In this document: one piece after another, positions 4,885-5,955 of the stretch
How positions within the stretch are numbered: position 1 is the stretch's first letter
Layout of the letters: every line of letters starts with the position of its first letter
Assembly: GCA_021160785.1 (NCBI GenBank)
Contig: JAGHBX010000640.1
Span: 1 to 5,955 of the forward strand
From: Planctomycetota bacterium
Lineage (GTDB): Bacteria > Planctomycetota > Phycisphaerae > Sedimentisphaerales > Anaerohalosphaeraceae
Direction of reading: 5' to 3'
DNA: 5,955 nucleotides
Notes under the pieces: generated by a model
Told to the model about the DNA's origin: nothing
The model's input: the letters and a program-made list of their open reading frames with translations, nothing else
The model's database searches: none
Made by a program: the position numbers and the translations under genes

Positions 4885-5955
4885 TTATCTCCGGTCATCA
4901 TTTGATGGGTGTGAAGTCAATTTCATTGCCCAGTCGGTGGTTGATTTTGTGGAGTTGTCGGGGAAGTTGGGCAGGGTGATTATCCCTTTTTTGTCGGCGG
5001 TTGCGATGATTGGCTTTTGCCATGTTCCGTTTCGGGGGTTGAACCACTGGGCGGTGTATTTGGCGTTTGCTTTTGCGCCTGAGAGTGTTGCTTTGGGTGA
5101 GTCTTTTTCGAAGTATAGCATGAACAGGTTTTTGTCTTTGGTGTGTGCGCAGTATGCCCAGCCGAGGTAGCCTTTTTCAATGCCTGACTTGTTGGGCGAC
5201 AGGAGGTCTACGTCGGGTATGAGGTCCTGATAGGTTCGGCCCTGGGAGAGGATAAATGCCGCCATGTGCCGCATCTGGTCGGCTGAGGGCCATTTGAGTG
5301 CGTCCCAGATGTGGTTTTCGGCGGCTTCTTCGACGTTTCCGCCCCACATGCCGCCGTCCCATCCCCCGGCGCCGTAGATGTGGCCCGCTAATCCGCCGGA
5401 GAGGACGCTGCCGTACATGCCGGATCGACAGTAGAGAGCGGCCAGGTCCGAGCCTGAGTCTGCTCCGTGCATTCCGTCGTAGTAGGGTTCGCCGTGGAGG
5501 CCTGGCACAAGCGGGGCGGTATTGAAGATTTCGGTGAGCAATGCGTACTGGTCATGGGTTCGGCGATTGCCGATTTGATGGTAGGTGAGCCATCTTGCCT
5601 TGTCGGTGTGGCCGAAATTGCGCAGCGTTGACGGGTTGGAGTTGGTCCCCGCCAAGGTGCCGAACGGGGGCGAGCCGTATTTGTCGATCACAGCATTGGC
5701 GACATCGTTCCACTCCGAGGCGGGAATCGTCCTGCCGGTCGAGTCGAGGTGGATTGGGCTAAAGAGGCAGATATTGGCCTGGTATCGGCTCCATATGTAT
5801 TGGATGTACCTGACGTAGGAGTCGGGCCAATCGTAGTACTTTTTCCATGCCTGGCCGATGTCTCGGCGGGCGACCTCGATGAACGGGACAAAGCTGGCGG
5901 CGTTTAGGTAATCGATCTTCTTGTCCATGCTGCCAAAATATGCAGGGTTTAGCCG
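4885..5955 (-). CDS. DUF4038 / apiosidase-like (GH140-type) glycosidase, 5' end beyond right edge
   Basis: The minus-strand frame is open to the right edge (RLNPAYFGS precedes an internal Met at 5928) and ends with TAA at 4887-4885: 356 codons visible. That Met is not the start, because the RLNPAYF segment belongs to the DUF4038 (PF13204) barrel. Counting from the edge, family features are FSPIHLDSTG (65-74), PPFGTLAGTN (96-105), WLTYHQIGNRRTHDQ (122-136), LHGEPYYDGMHG (153-164) and CRSGMYGSVLSGGLAGHIYG (176-195). Glu156 in GEPYYDG is the probable nucleophile and Asp71 a candidate acid/base; both are inferred from family pattern. About residues 245-356 form a small beta-rich C-terminal domain like the putative collagen-binding domain (PF12904) that often follows DUF4038. 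Role: probable glycan-cleaving enzyme of the apiosidase-related group; the missing N-terminus should carry the signal peptide. Lysine codon use shifts to AAA in the C-terminal domain. Confidence 0.9.
   Translation of the reverse strand, partial: RLNPAYFGSMDKKIDYLNAASFVPFIEVARRDIGQAWKKYYDWPDSYVRYIQYIWSRYQANICLFSPIHLDSTGRTIPASEWNDVANAVIDKYGSPPFGTLAGTNSNPSTLRNFGHTDKARWLTYHQIGNRRTHDQYALLTEIFNTAPLVPGLHGEPYYDGMHGADSGSDLAALYCRSGMYGSVLSGGLAGHIYGAGGWDGGMWGGNVEEAAENHIWDALKWPSADQMRHMAAFILSQGRTYQDLIPDVDLLSPNKSGIEKGYLGWAYCAHTKDKNLFMLYFEKDSPKATLSGAKANAKYTAQWFNPRNGTWQKPIIATADKKGIITLPNFPDNSTKSTTDWAMKLTSHPSNDDRR

Noticed and set aside
4718..5170. 150-codon plus-strand frame overlapping the end of the DUF4038 gene
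   Set aside because: It runs through the terminator hairpin and then antisense to a well-supported coding region, with no family resemblance.
5926..5928. ATG as start of the DUF4038 protein
   Set aside because: The frame stays open upstream to the edge and encodes RLNPAYFGS, which is part of the DUF4038 barrel, so this Met is internal.

Overview
The window looks like a carbohydrate-utilisation region from a planctomycete-like (PVC-group) bacterium. That placement is an inference from gene content. It rests on a Tat-exported sugar isomerase, a lipoprotein-type DUF1080 (3-keto-sugar hydrolase) protein, a very long right-handed beta-helix protein opening with an FYVAPDGDDSWTG-type start, and a DUF4038/apiosidase-like protein. 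No rRNA, tRNA, transposase, CRISPR array or phage gene was found.

Layout from left to right. (1) Positions 1-2194, minus strand: a secreted parallel beta-helix protein resembling GH141-type glycosidases. It is open at the left edge, so its C-terminus is missing. (2) 2195-2549: a divergent intergenic region. Each side has its own sigma70-like promoter with a TTGACA -35 box and a 17-bp spacer. Between them lies a cluster of four small GC-rich palindromes. (3) 2550-3464, plus strand: a Tat-signal TIM-barrel isomerase/epimerase of the hydroxypyruvate-isomerase-like group. (4) 3545-4195, plus strand: a DUF1080 protein with a probable lipoprotein signal, 80 bases downstream and probably in the same transcript, with a hairpin between the two genes. 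(5) 4196-4884: a 689-base convergent intergenic region. It holds a third promoter-like sequence, a possible 23-residue hydrophobic peptide gene, a perfect 14-base palindrome of LacI-operator type, a strong GC hairpin and a rho-independent terminator reading rightward. (6) 4885-5955, minus strand: a DUF4038/GH140-like glycosidase with a C-terminal putative collagen-binding-like domain, open at the right edge, so its N-terminus is missing.

How they may work together: the two large minus-strand proteins look like extracytoplasmic glycan-cleaving enzymes. The plus-strand pair looks like an extracytoplasmic module acting on oxidised (3-keto) sugars or on ketose/aldose interconversion. GH140 and GH141 founding members both belong to the rhamnogalacturonan-II degradation pathway of Bacteroides, so a pectin-like or apiose/fucose-containing substrate is a reasonable but unproven guess. 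No oxidoreductase that would make 3-keto sugars lies inside the window.

All four large genes belong to recognisable families. The least explained part is the convergent intergenic region with its small-peptide unit.
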